Source of the DNA: Paenibacillus naphthalenovorans
GTDB taxonomy: Bacteria; Bacillota; Bacilli; Paenibacillales; NBRC-103111
Direction of reading: 5' to 3'
Assembly (NCBI RefSeq): GCF_900099895.1
Contig: NZ_FNDY01000002.1
Coordinates: 242,543 to 306,542 of the forward strand
Length of the DNA stretch: 64,000 bases
Below, piece by piece: positions 17,102 to 25,012 of the stretch. Under the pieces are notes generated by a model. The model searched no databases. It was not told the origin of the DNA and worked only from the letters and a program-made list of their open reading frames with translations. Made by a program: the position numbers and the translations under genes. Numbering within the stretch: the stretch's first letter is position 1; each line of letters starts with the position of its first letter.

Positions 17102-18037
17102 TTATGCCGTCGCCTCGTCCGATAAGCCATCATTCGGCAGCTTCTTGCGCGTTACACTTTGTCTTCCGTCCACACCGACAGGAATATCGCCATCCACCGT
17201 CACTCTGCGTACAATACGCTGCTGGTCGCCGTAATCGTTGATGGCATAATGCTGAGTTGCGCGGTTATCCCAGATCGCCACGTCGCCGGCGGACCAGCGC
17301 CAGCGCACCGTATTTTCCAAGCGAATCACATGGTTTTGCAGCAGGCTCAGCAGATAAGCGGAATCGGCGGACGACAGGCCGATAATTTTCTTTACAAAAT
17401 GCCCCAGCAGCAGTGAACGCTCGCCTGTCTCCGGATGCACCCTTACGATCGGGTGCTCCGTCTCATACAGCGTGGATGTGAACACTTCCCGGTGATAGCG
17501 AAGCGCCTCGTCCGACACTTTGCTTCGATTTGCGGCATAGTCGTATTCATTCGTATGCAAGGCCCACAGCCTGTCGACCAGCTTGCGCAGCTCTTCAGGC
17601 AGATGCTCATAGGCAGCCGCAGTGTTGGCCCAAACGGTATCGCCGCCCGATTTCGGAACAGTTACTGCTCTCAGGATCGAAATCTTCGGATAAGCATCGA
17701 CGAAAGTGACGTCGGTATGCCACGAGTCCGCGCGGCGTCCATGTGCGGCATTGAGCTCCAGAATGTAACCCGTTCCCTCCTTCTTGGGCACGGTCGGATG
17801 TGCAACCGGGTCGCCGAACAATCCAGCCAACGCCTCCTGTCCTGCATCATCCAGATGATGCTGGCCGCGGAAGAAGATGACTTTATATTTCAATAAAGCC
17901 TCCTTAATTACTGCATCAGTCTCCGGATCCAGATCCGCGGAAAGCTTCACACCCGTAATCTCTGCACCGATCCGCCCGGCGATCGGGTGCACCTTTGCCT
18001 TCAACTCCACCGCATTGTCGTTGCCCACGTTACTCAT
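17102..18037 (-). CDS. Alkylsulfate/sulfonate Fe(II)/2-oxoglutarate dioxygenase (AtsK/TauD family)
   Basis: A 311-residue TauD-family dioxygenase that would oxidise an alkyl sulfate ester or sulfonate to an aldehyde plus sulfate or sulfite. The iron ligands are His107 and Asp109 (SWHTDVTF) and His263 (NRATQHYAIND); the 2-oxoglutarate Arg is in QRIVRRVT near 274-278. These positions almost match Pseudomonas AtsK, and the following DGDIPVGVDGRQS is also typical of AtsK and mycobacterial Rv3406 rather than true TauD. The product sulfate or sulfite would feed sulfur assimilation. It sits in the SsuABC-monooxygenase operon with a GAGGAGG ribosome site. Confidence 0.85.
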   Translation of the reverse strand: MSNVGNDNAVELKAKVHPIAGRIGAEITGVKLSADLDPETDAVIKEALLKYKVIFFRGQHHLDDAGQEALAGLFGDPVAHPTVPKKEGTGYILELNAAHGRRADSWHTDVTFVDAYPKISILRAVTVPKSGGDTVWANTAAAYEHLPEELRKLVDRLWALHTNEYDYAANRSKVSDEALRYHREVFTSTLYETEHPIVRVHPETGERSLLLGHFVKKIIGLSSADSAYLLSLLQNHVIRLENTVRWRWSAGDVAIWDNRATQHYAINDYGDQQRIVRRVTVDGDIPVGVDGRQSVTRKKLPNDGLSDEATA

Positions 18038-18103
18038 TCCAAAACCTCCTCAAGAATATGGTTGTATCCGGGCAGCCTCCAGCTCCACTGCCCTGATCTT
18101 CTG

Positions 18104-18602
18104 TTACACACCCGGCTGCTGGCCGCCGTCCACCAATATTTCAGCACCCGTAATGGACTTAGCCCGATCGGATGCGAGAAATAACACAATATCCGCAATT
18201 TCCTGCGGATCCACAAGCCTGCCCAGCGGGATCGCTGCTGTGCTCTTCGCCTTATACTGCTCAACGGAAATTCCTTTCGCCTCAGCTTGCTGCAGGGCAA
18301 GCACTTCCGCTCTTTCCGTAGCCGTAAGCCCCGGAGACACCGAGTTGATCCGAATCCCGTATTTCGCAAGCTCCTTGGAAAAGCCTTTGCTGAAATTTAA
18401 CAGCGCGGCGTTGGTCGTTCCACCGGGAAGGAACAAAGGAGAAGGCGTCCGTCCGGCACCGCCGACGATATTGACGATACTGCCCTGCCGTCTTTCCTGA
18501 TAATGCGGCAAAACCGCTCTGATCGTGCGTATATAACCAAGCAGCTTCAAATTCCATGCGTCGGTAAAATCTTCATCCGTCAAGGACTGCGGCTGCGGTA
18601 AA
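18104..18602 (-). pseudogene. SDR remnant lacking its N-terminal cofactor domain
   Basis: The surviving ~160 codons hold the catalytic half of a short-chain dehydrogenase (QGSIVNIVGG, then FSKGFSKELAKYGIRINSVSPG, ending ITGAEILVDGGQQPGV). The TGxxxGxG nucleotide-binding half, about 90 residues, is absent. The place of the active-site Tyr in YxxxK is unusual (LPGGTTNAALLNFSKG), so activity is unlikely. The reading frame can be followed upstream to about 18602, where it runs into the end of the monooxygenase gene. This indicates a deletion that removed the start of this gene. An in-frame ATG at 18583 exists but has no good ribosome site. Confidence 0.75.
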
Positions 18603-19916
18603 TGAATTGACCGGTCTTCTTAAGCCGTAGTGCTCGCGGAGTGTCGAGCCGCTGTATTCTGTGCGGAATAATCCTCTGCGCTGAAGCTCCGGTACAACTT
18701 GCTGCGCAAACTCCTCCAGTCCGCCAGGCAAATAGGGAGGCATGACGTTAAACCCGTCGCCGGCCCCCAACGTAAACCATTCTTCCAACTGGTCAGCGAC
18801 TTGCAGCGCCGTACCGGCAAATACACGGTGCCCTCTGGCGCCCGCAAGCTTATGAATCAATTGGCGGATGGTCAGCTGTTCCCGTTTGGCGAGATCGGCG
18901 ACCAGTTGGAAACGGCTCTTATTGCCGTTAATCTTGTCAATATCAGGCAATTCGGGCAGCGGACCGTCAAGAGGATATGTATATAACTCTACGCCCAGCA
19001 TGTTTGACAGCTGCTGCAGCCCGTAAGCCGGCACTGTCAATTCATTGATCTCCTGCTCCTTTTCCTTCGCTTCCGATTCCGTGTCGCCGATGATCGGGCA
19101 AATGCCCGGCAATATTTTCAACTGATCCGGATCTCGTCCGTATTTCACCAGCCTGCTTTTCACATCGGAATAAAACTGTTGCCCGTCCGCCAATGTTTGC
19201 TGCGCGGTAAAGATGGCTTCGGCATACTGGGCGGCAAACTCTTTGCCGTCCTCGGAGGAACCCGCCTGCACAAGCACCGGGTATCCCTGCGGCGGTCTGG
19301 GGACATTCAGCGGCCCCCGTACTTTGAACGTGTCTCCCGTATGGTGAATGGGGCGGACTTTACGGCTGTCGGCAAAAGTACCCGACTCCCGGTCGATAAC
19401 AATCGCATCATCTTCCCAACTGTCCCATAAGCTGGTGGCCACCTGCAGAAATTCTCTGGCCCGCGCATACCGTTTGCCGTGTTCCAAATGCGTGTCCCTG
19501 TTGAAGTTGTGCGCTTCGAATTCACTTCCGGACGTGACGATGTTCCAGCCTGCACGGCCTTTGCTGATATGATCCAGCGAAGCGAACTTGCGGGCCACAT
19601 GAAACGGCTCGTTATAGGTCGTCGATACCGTTCCGATCAAGCCGATCCGTTCAGTAACGGCAGCCAGCGCGGACAACAGAGTGAACGGCTCCAATCCGAT
19701 AAAAGCGCCGTGCTTAATATTAGGGCTTACCGCAAGTCCATCAGCTAAGAACAGCGAGTCAAATTTCGCATTTTCCGCTGTTTGTGCGAGACGCTGAAAG
19801 TACTTGATATCGGTAATATGGTGCGGCTCCGTATCCGGGCGGCGCCATGCCGCCTCGTGATGTCCCGCGTTCATAAGAAACACATTTAAGTTCATTTGTC
19901 TTTGCGCTCTGCTCAT
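18573..19916 (-). CDS. Flavin-dependent monooxygenase, NtaA/SnaA/DszA (LLM) family
   Basis: A 447-residue bacterial luciferase-like monooxygenase that uses FMNH2 and O2, likely to cleave a C-S bond of an imported organosulfur compound (inference). Typical motifs are MNLNVFLMNAGHHEAAWR at the start, FDSLFLADGLAV near 55, LEPFTLLSALAAVTERIGL near 83 and GRAGWNIVTSG near 127. ATG 19916 is used (AAAGGTG 9 bp upstream). The last ~9 residues (FTAAAVLDG) lie beyond the usual family end and probably arise from the deletion that also truncated the SDR. It needs a flavin reductase; none is adjacent, but the nitroreductase at 27624 is a candidate. Confidence 0.85.
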   Translation of the reverse strand: MSRAQRQMNLNVFLMNAGHHEAAWRRPDTEPHHITDIKYFQRLAQTAENAKFDSLFLADGLAVSPNIKHGAFIGLEPFTLLSALAAVTERIGLIGTVSTTYNEPFHVARKFASLDHISKGRAGWNIVTSGSEFEAHNFNRDTHLEHGKRYARAREFLQVATSLWDSWEDDAIVIDRESGTFADSRKVRPIHHTGDTFKVRGPLNVPRPPQGYPVLVQAGSSEDGKEFAAQYAEAIFTAQQTLADGQQFYSDVKSRLVKYGRDPDQLKILPGICPIIGDTESEAKEKEQEINELTVPAYGLQQLSNMLGVELYTYPLDGPLPELPDIDKINGNKSRFQLVADLAKREQLTIRQLIHKLAGARGHRVFAGTALQVADQLEEWFTLGAGDGFNVMPPYLPGGLEEFAQQVVPELQRRGLFRTEYSGSTLREHYGLRRPVNSFTAAAVLDG

Positions 19917-19947
19917 GTCATCTACACCTTTCCCAATCAAATGATCA

Positions 19948-20808
19948 TTATTCGTTTATGGATTGCTTCCAGGAAGTCAACTTTTTCTCTGTAAACACCA
20001 GGACATAGTTGATCACAAGACCAATTAAAGAGATAGAAATGATACCCGAGTACATTTGAGGGATTTGAAAACTAAACTGCGTATATTGGACCAAATAACC
20101 CAGGCCGGATTTCGCTCCAACCATCTCCGCAGCAACCAATACAAGAATGGAGCTGGCGCCGGCTTGTCTAATGCCAACAAAAATGGTAGGTACTGAGGCG
20201 GGAATAATGACTTTGCGGAACAGGCTGATCGAGGACAGCCCCATCGATCGGGCCGATTTAATTAAAAGCGGGTCTACGTTGCGGACACCGCTGATCGTAT
20301 TCAGCAGCAGAGGGAACACGCAGGCGTAGAACACGATTGCAATCTTCGATGTTTCACCAAGACCAAGCAGCAAAATAAATACAGGGAGAATCGCAAGCGC
20401 CGCCGTATTGCGGAACAGCTCCAGCAGCGGGTTAAGAAATTCCGCAACCGGCCTCCACCAGCCGATGGCCAGGCCGAGCGGAATGCTGATGGCAATCGCC
20501 AGAAAAAATCCGCTAAACGAGCGCGTCAGGCTCGCTTCGGTATGCTCGGCCAAATCTCCGGATATCAGCAGTTCCCACCATGAACTAACCACTAGGGAAA
20601 AAGGGGGCAGAAAGGTCTCGTTGGTTATGCCTAACCGCGGCGCCAGCTCCCATAAAGCAAGAAATGCGATAATGGCCATTGAGCTTTTAAACAACGAATA
20701 CAGATTCTTTAATGACCACCGCAGCGCGTACAACCCCCGTTTGCGCTCCGTGATCGCTTTCTCCTGTTTCAGTCCCGTCTGCAGTTCTGCCGCAGTTGCA
20801 TTACTCAT
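19948..20808 (-). CDS. ssuC: ABC transporter permease, sulfonate type (SsuC-like, copy 2)
   Basis: A 286-residue permease with about six membrane segments after an N-terminal cytoplasmic stretch, and an EAA-loop SARSMGLSSISLFRKVIIPASVPTIF. ATG 20808 has AAAGGAG upstream and overlaps the ATPase stop by 8 bp, indicating coupling. It forms the channel of the sulfonate importer whose operon also encodes a monooxygenase and an AtsK-like dioxygenase. Confidence 0.87.
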   Translation of the reverse strand: MSNATAAELQTGLKQEKAITERKRGLYALRWSLKNLYSLFKSSMAIIAFLALWELAPRLGITNETFLPPFSLVVSSWWELLISGDLAEHTEASLTRSFSGFFLAIAISIPLGLAIGWWRPVAEFLNPLLELFRNTAALAILPVFILLLGLGETSKIAIVFYACVFPLLLNTISGVRNVDPLLIKSARSMGLSSISLFRKVIIPASVPTIFVGIRQAGASSILVLVAAEMVGAKSGLGYLVQYTQFSFQIPQMYSGIISISLIGLVINYVLVFTEKKLTSWKQSINE

Positions 20809-21676
20809 TGGCTGCAGCTCCTTTCGAATTCGGTTTCGCGCCTGCCCCATGCAGGCTTTTCTCCATTTCCTGTTCCTGCGATTTGTGAACCTCATCCTTC
20901 AGCAAACCCCAAATTTGATGGCGGATCGCCACAAATTCCGGATGGGAGCGCAGATCTTCCCCCGATGTTCTGGCGTTAAAAGGAATATCGATGACCGCTT
21001 TAATGCGGCCCGGACGCGACGACATGACGGCTACCCGCTGGCCAAGATAAACGGCTTCTTCAATCCCGTGCGTGATGAAAATAATCGTCTTCCCCGTAGC
21101 TTCCCAAATGCGAAGCAGCTCACTTTGGAGCGTTTCTCTTGTCTGTGCGTCCAGTGCGGCGAAGGGTTCGTCCATCAGAAGCACTTCAGGATCATAGGCC
21201 AAGCTTCTGGCGATCGCAATCCGCTGCTTCATCCCGCCTGAAAGCTCATGCGGATAACGGTTTTCGAAGCCGCCGAGGCCGACCAGTTGAATGAATTCGC
21301 GTGCGGTTTTCTTGCGCTCCTTCCGCCCTACGCCTTTGGTCTCCAATCCGAACTCGACATTCGCAAGAGCCGTTTTCCAAGGGAACAGCGCATATTGCTG
21401 GAAGACGATACCGCGTGATAAGTCGGGGCCCGCAATCGGTTTGCCGTCGAGCAAAATCTGACCGCTGCTCGGTTTCGTTAAGCCGGCAAGCAGATCGAGC
21501 AGCGTCGATTTGCCGCAGCCGCTCGGGCCGACAATCACCATAAATTCCCCGGGCCTCACGTCCAAGCTAATGTCCTGCAGAGCGTAGACAGGCTGGGCGC
21601 TTGCCTTCAGGTGTCCGAGATTCCGCTGGATCTGAAACGACTTGTGCACATGCTGAATGCTGATTTTGGCTGACAT
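20801..21676 (-). CDS. ssuB: ABC transporter ATPase, sulfonate type (SsuB-like, copy 2)
   Basis: A 291-residue ATPase with Walker [10 protein letters not shown] near residue 55, signature LSGGMKQRIAIARSLAY, Walker B VLLMDEPFAALDAQTR and FITHGIEEAVYLGQRV. The last ~45 residues form a charged tail (EQEMEKSLHGAGAKPNSKGA) longer than usual. ATG 21676 is preferred over 21682 because AGGAG is then 7 bp away. Confidence 0.87.
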   Translation of the reverse strand: MSAKISIQHVHKSFQIQRNLGHLKASAQPVYALQDISLDVRPGEFMVIVGPSGCGKSTLLDLLAGLTKPSSGQILLDGKPIAGPDLSRGIVFQQYALFPWKTALANVEFGLETKGVGRKERKKTAREFIQLVGLGGFENRYPHELSGGMKQRIAIARSLAYDPEVLLMDEPFAALDAQTRETLQSELLRIWEATGKTIIFITHGIEEAVYLGQRVAVMSSRPGRIKAVIDIPFNARTSGEDLRSHPEFVAIRHQIWGLLKDEVHKSQEQEMEKSLHGAGAKPNSKGAAANE

Positions 21677-21696
21677 TTGCATACTCCTCTCACCGT

Positions 21697-22767
21697 TTAT
21701 TTCTTTTCGTTTGCGTATGGATTAAATTCATTCGTGTATAATCCCTCGACCTTTAATTGTCCTTTTTTCAACACCTCTTCTTTTTCAAGCCATTTGATCC
21801 ATGTATCGAACTCCTGATCCGAGATGAGCCCGCCGGCCCCGGCAACGCCTGTGCTCTTCCAATACTTAATGGCACTTGTATCTTCTTTACGGCCCCGTGT
21901 ATTAATGATATTTTCGAAACGGGCAACGACTTCGTCACGCGGTGTCGTGCGCGCCCACTCGATGGCTTTCGCGGTGGCTTCCACAAATTTGCGGGCCGTG
22001 TTGGGATTCTCTTTGATAAACTTTTCCGTCAGCACGTAGCTTCCGGCCGTAAAATTGCCGAACAGTTCCCGATCCGTAAACAGCGGATGAATGCCGCCGC
22101 GCTCCAATGCTTTGTCGCGCAGTATTCCGCCGAGCGTGGCAACGTCTACCTGATTTGCCCGCAGCGTTTGCTCCGAAGTGACCGGCGGGATAACGACGAG
22201 TGTCACTTTCTCAATCTCTTCCTTCGTCAGTCCTTCCCGGTGCAAATATTCTTTAATAACAAATTCATGATGGGCACCGAGCGTATTTACGGCGATTTTT
22301 TTCCCGATTAAATCTTTGGCCGTCTTGATCGGACTGCCGTCCAAGACGTAATAACCGGTCCATGTTTCATCATCGACACCGTAATATCCGATCACCGGCT
22401 TAATGGGCGCTCCCGCGGCAATCAGCTTCACGATCGCCCCGTTAAAGGCTCCGCCAAAATCGGTATCCCCGGTCACAACGGCTTGGATATCCTGCGGGCC
22501 GCTGATCGTATTGCCGATGTGATTCAGCTTCAGAGGCGCCAAATATCCCAGGTCGGCAGCTAATTCAGGAAACGTTACCGCACCGACCGAACCTTGGTAT
22601 CTAAGCTCGGTCACTTCCAGTTCGTCACCTTTGGAGCCTTTGTCAGCATCGTTGGACCCGTCGGCCGCAGAAGTTTTGGTTTGACCGCAGCCTGTAAGCA
22701 GGATGGAAGAAGCGAGTAAAAGAAATACCGCCGCGCTGATCCATTTTTTTACCCAATGTTTTTTCAT
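21697..22767 (-). CDS. ssuA: Sulfonate ABC transporter substrate-binding lipoprotein (copy 2)
   Basis: A 356-residue SsuA/NMT1-type binding protein. The signal peptide ends in lipobox LLTGC (Cys27). YQGSVGAVTFPELAADLGYL and TISGPQDIQAVVTGDTDFGGAFNG are the typical ligand-site segments. It is the first structural gene of a six-gene operon (importer, monooxygenase, SDR remnant, AtsK-like dioxygenase, small protein). GCGGAGG lies 8-9 bp before the ATG. Its leader contains element A. Confidence 0.85.
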   Translation of the reverse strand: MKKHWVKKWISAAVFLLLASSILLTGCGQTKTSAADGSNDADKGSKGDELEVTELRYQGSVGAVTFPELAADLGYLAPLKLNHIGNTISGPQDIQAVVTGDTDFGGAFNGAIVKLIAAGAPIKPVIGYYGVDDETWTGYYVLDGSPIKTAKDLIGKKIAVNTLGAHHEFVIKEYLHREGLTKEEIEKVTLVVIPPVTSEQTLRANQVDVATLGGILRDKALERGGIHPLFTDRELFGNFTAGSYVLTEKFIKENPNTARKFVEATAKAIEWARTTPRDEVVARFENIINTRGRKEDTSAIKYWKSTGVAGAGGLISDQEFDTWIKWLEKEEVLKKGQLKVEGLYTNEFNPYANEKK

Positions 22768-22825
22768 GGTTCAAACCTCCGCTTTTTTGTTTTGTTCATT
22801 TCAGTACGCCCCGTATTTTGTCGAT

Positions 22826-22888
22826 AAAAAAAGACACACATTCATCTCAAGATGATGGTGTCTCCGGAAGTCCGGTCGATTAACCGGT
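22826..22888 (-). promoter_or_regulatory. Organosulfur attenuator element A
   Basis: On the minus strand ATCGA precedes a small hairpin CCGG-ACTT-CCGG, followed at once by a terminator (AGACAC 5' arm, GTGTGTCT 3' arm, seven Ts at 22832-22826). A further ACCGGT just upstream could pair with the first CCGG and give an alternative fold. It lies about 25 nt into the predicted transcript of the SsuABC-monooxygenase operon. Confidence 0.75.
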
Positions 22889-22919
22889 AATACCTATAGA
22901 CTTACTTTGATTTAACGCA

Positions 22920-22948
22920 ATATTACCCTTGATGTTTACCCATGTCAA
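22920..22948 (-). promoter_or_regulatory. Promoter of the SsuABC-monooxygenase operon
   Basis: TTGACA (complement of 22943-22948) and TAATAT (complement of 22920-22925) are spaced by exactly 17 bp. Predicted transcription start is near 22913, leaving a leader of about 145 nt that holds element A. Confidence 0.8.
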
Positions 22949-23028
22949 CAGGTTTTTTTGCAAAAATGGCAGCTGAGCCGATGAATTCAAGGCCTTTATT
23001 CCTCGCTCTAATGTAGGGAAAAATTGGA

Positions 23029-23057
23029 TTGACTCCCAAAAAAATCATTGATAAGAT
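23029..23057 (+). promoter_or_regulatory. Promoter of the MFS gene at 23171
   Basis: TTGACT (23029-23034) and TAAGAT (23052-23057) are 17 bp apart. The transcript would start near 23064 and pass through element D before the MFS gene. Confidence 0.75.
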
Positions 23058-23091
23058 AGAATCCAACGTCAGACGATAGGGTTAAAACAAA

Positions 23092-23146
23092 ATCAACCGG
23101 ACCTCCGGAGACATGTGCAGGGCAAGCAGTCATGTCTCTTTTTTGT
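23092..23146 (+). promoter_or_regulatory. Organosulfur attenuator element D
   Basis: ATCAA precedes hairpin CCGG-ACCT-CCGG (23097-23108), directly followed by terminator AGACATG ... CATGTCT and a T-tract (TCTTTTTT). The order and most of the bases match elements A and B, although this copy faces the other way and controls a single MFS transporter gene. Confidence 0.75.
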
Positions 23147-23170
23147 TTTTAAAGCAAAGGAGTGGTTTAT

Positions 23171-24631
23171 ATGAATACCGCAGCCCGTCCTGTGAAACAA
23201 ACGGCATCATCTTCCTATGTTCCTGTACTGGTCGTTGTGATCCTCGGATCGTTCATCTCGATTTACAATATTTGCTCTATGAACGTCGGCATCCCCTCCT
23301 TCATTCGTATTTTCAACTCTGACCTTGCGACTGCCCAATGGCTAATGACCGGATTTACGCTGACGGCAGGGGTCATCACTCCCATTACCGGATACCTTGG
23401 CGAGAAGTTCAGCAACAAAAATTTGTTTTTGTTCTCGATTGCCGGGCTTCTTGTAAGTTCCATTCTTTGTTCGATTTCTTGGAATATTTATGCCCTGATC
23501 GTATTCCGGATGCTGCAGGGCATCTTTTGCGGATTAATTCAACCTGTAACGCTTACGATTATTTTCCAGGTCACACCGAAACCGAAACAGACGATGGCCG
23601 TCAGCCTTTGGTCGGCATCCACCATTCTGGGTCCCGCCCTTGCGCCCACGATCAGCGGGTGGCTGATGGAGCATCAATGGCCATGGATGTTTCTGGTGCT
23701 CATCCCGCTATGCCTGTTGACGCTGCTGCTCGGCTGGAGGACGATTCCTTTCCAACGCGGGAACGTACCCAAGCGTTTGGACGGCTGGGGGTTGGCTTAT
23801 GCTGTGGCAGGGAGTCTTGCGCTGCTGACATTCTTCACGAATGTGTACAGCTGGGGCTTCGCCTCCGGAGCTTCCGTATTGTTTCTGAGTATTGGCTTAT
23901 CGGCGATACTTTTGTTTGTTATTCTTGAACTGAGAACGAAGGAGCCTCTGCTGCAGCTGCGGCTGTTCCGCAACCGGATCTTCACGGCAAGCATCACCGT
24001 TTCCGCCGTGCTCATCGTGGGCTTGTACTCGGGAATTTATTTTATTCCGTTATATCTTCAGGAAATTCATCAGATGAGTCCTTCCCATGTGGGTCTGCTG
24101 CTTCTGCTGCCGGCGCTGACTCTCGGTGTCGCAACCATTGCGGCCGGACGCTGGTATGATCGGGTCGGACCGCTTCGACTGGTGCTCGCAGGCGGTTTCC
24201 TGGTGGTGTTCGCCTCGTGGATGTTTAGTTTTCTGCAGCTCGATACCAGCTACACGTACGTTGCGGTTTGGATGGCCGTCCGTTACATAGGCATCGGCCT
24301 TTCGCTGACCCCTGCGATGAACGCCGGAATGCAAGCCGTGCCGCCGGAGCTGTATGGCCATGCTTCGGCATTGATCAATTGGTTAAGACAAATTTTCGGG
24401 GCGTTGGCGCTGGGACTGTTCACCTCCATCTTCTATGCCCGGATGAATACCCATACGCATGTTTTGCAGCATACGGCTGCCGACGAAAGCAGCAGATGGA
24501 TACATCTGACCGCCTATACGATGAGCATTGATGATGCATTTTTGTTCGCGGCCGCATTTTCGTTTATTGGGCTGCCGCTTGCGTTCATGCTTCGTACGCA
24601 GCGGTTCGGCACAGCCAAGAAAAACGCCTGA
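23171..24631 (+). CDS. MFS transporter, DHA2/EmrB-like
   Basis: A 486-residue polytopic transporter with about 14 membrane helices, as in the DHA2 family. The motif WLMTGFTLTAGVITPITGYLGE near residue 58 and LWSASTILGPALAPTISGWL near 155 are characteristic. ATG 23171 has AAGGAG 8 bp upstream. Its leader carries the same attenuator as the sulfonate operons, so it probably moves an organosulfur compound or a toxic product of desulfonation such as sulfite or an aldehyde/alcohol (inference). Confidence 0.82.
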   Translation: MNTAARPVKQTASSSYVPVLVVVILGSFISIYNICSMNVGIPSFIRIFNSDLATAQWLMTGFTLTAGVITPITGYLGEKFSNKNLFLFSIAGLLVSSILCSISWNIYALIVFRMLQGIFCGLIQPVTLTIIFQVTPKPKQTMAVSLWSASTILGPALAPTISGWLMEHQWPWMFLVLIPLCLLTLLLGWRTIPFQRGNVPKRLDGWGLAYAVAGSLALLTFFTNVYSWGFASGASVLFLSIGLSAILLFVILELRTKEPLLQLRLFRNRIFTASITVSAVLIVGLYSGIYFIPLYLQEIHQMSPSHVGLLLLLPALTLGVATIAAGRWYDRVGPLRLVLAGGFLVVFASWMFSFLQLDTSYTYVAVWMAVRYIGIGLSLTPAMNAGMQAVPPELYGHASALINWLRQIFGALALGLFTSIFYARMNTHTHVLQHTAADESSRWIHLTAYTMSIDDAFLFAAAFSFIGLPLAFMLRTQRFGTAKKNA

Positions 24632-24667
24632 CCCATACGGACACACGATGCGAATCAATAAAAAAAA

Positions 24668-24691
24668 GCAGGGGTGTTTATGCATCCCTGC
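24668..24691. terminator. Stem-loop behind the MFS gene
   Basis: GCAGGGGTG (24668-24676) pairs with CATCCCTGC (24683-24691). The T-tract is on the minus strand (complement of A's at 24660-24667), so it would best end minus-strand transcripts, although no minus-strand gene is seen upstream of it. It can still end the MFS transcript. Confidence 0.6.
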
Positions 24692-24811
24692 CCTCATGCT
24701 TTGTCATTATATGATCTCCCATGGCATACGTTGTATAGAGCGTAATGATTCTCCTTGGGAGAGGAGTACCCGGACGGAAGAGCCATCTATTTAAAGATGG
24801 AGGAGATTGGT

Positions 24812-24889
24812 ATGAGTCTTTCAGAGCTTATCCAATTGCTCTTGCTCATTGTGATGATCATTGATCTGAACAGGCCGGGAAAATCATAA
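24812..24889 (+). CDS. Putative 25-residue membrane peptide
   Basis: A short reading frame (MSLSELIQLLLLIVMIIDLN, then RPGKS) behind a strong GGAGGAG ribosome site. A small hairpin (CCATCT/AGATGG) just upstream overlaps the ribosome site, and an intrinsic terminator follows. One transmembrane segment with a short charged tail resembles small membrane peptides and type I toxin peptides in Bacillales, but it matches no named family I can recall. Confidence 0.45.
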   Translation: MSLSELIQLLLLIVMIIDLNRPGKS

Positions 24890-24902
24890 TGTTCCGGAAA
24901 AT

Positions 24903-24937
24903 GGAGGCACTCATTAAGAGATGCACTCCTTTTTCTG
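24903..24937 (+). terminator. Intrinsic terminator of the small-peptide transcript
   Basis: GGAG-GCA-CTC pairs with GAG-TGC-CTCC (two one-base bulges, loop ATTAA) and is followed by TTTTTCTGTTTT. Confidence 0.7.
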
Positions 24938-25012
24938 TTTTGGGACTTCGCCCATTTTGCAAGCACTAACCCGTTCTCTTGAATAAAGTGTACTCATGAA
25001 GGAGTGAGTGCG

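Noticed and set aside
22768..22960. SAM-I (S-box) or T-box riboswitch in the sulfonate leader
   Set aside because: The leader lacks the S-box core (AGAGGTGGAGGGA-like) and the T-box motif TGGNACCGCG, and it is too short; only the small hairpin plus terminator is present.
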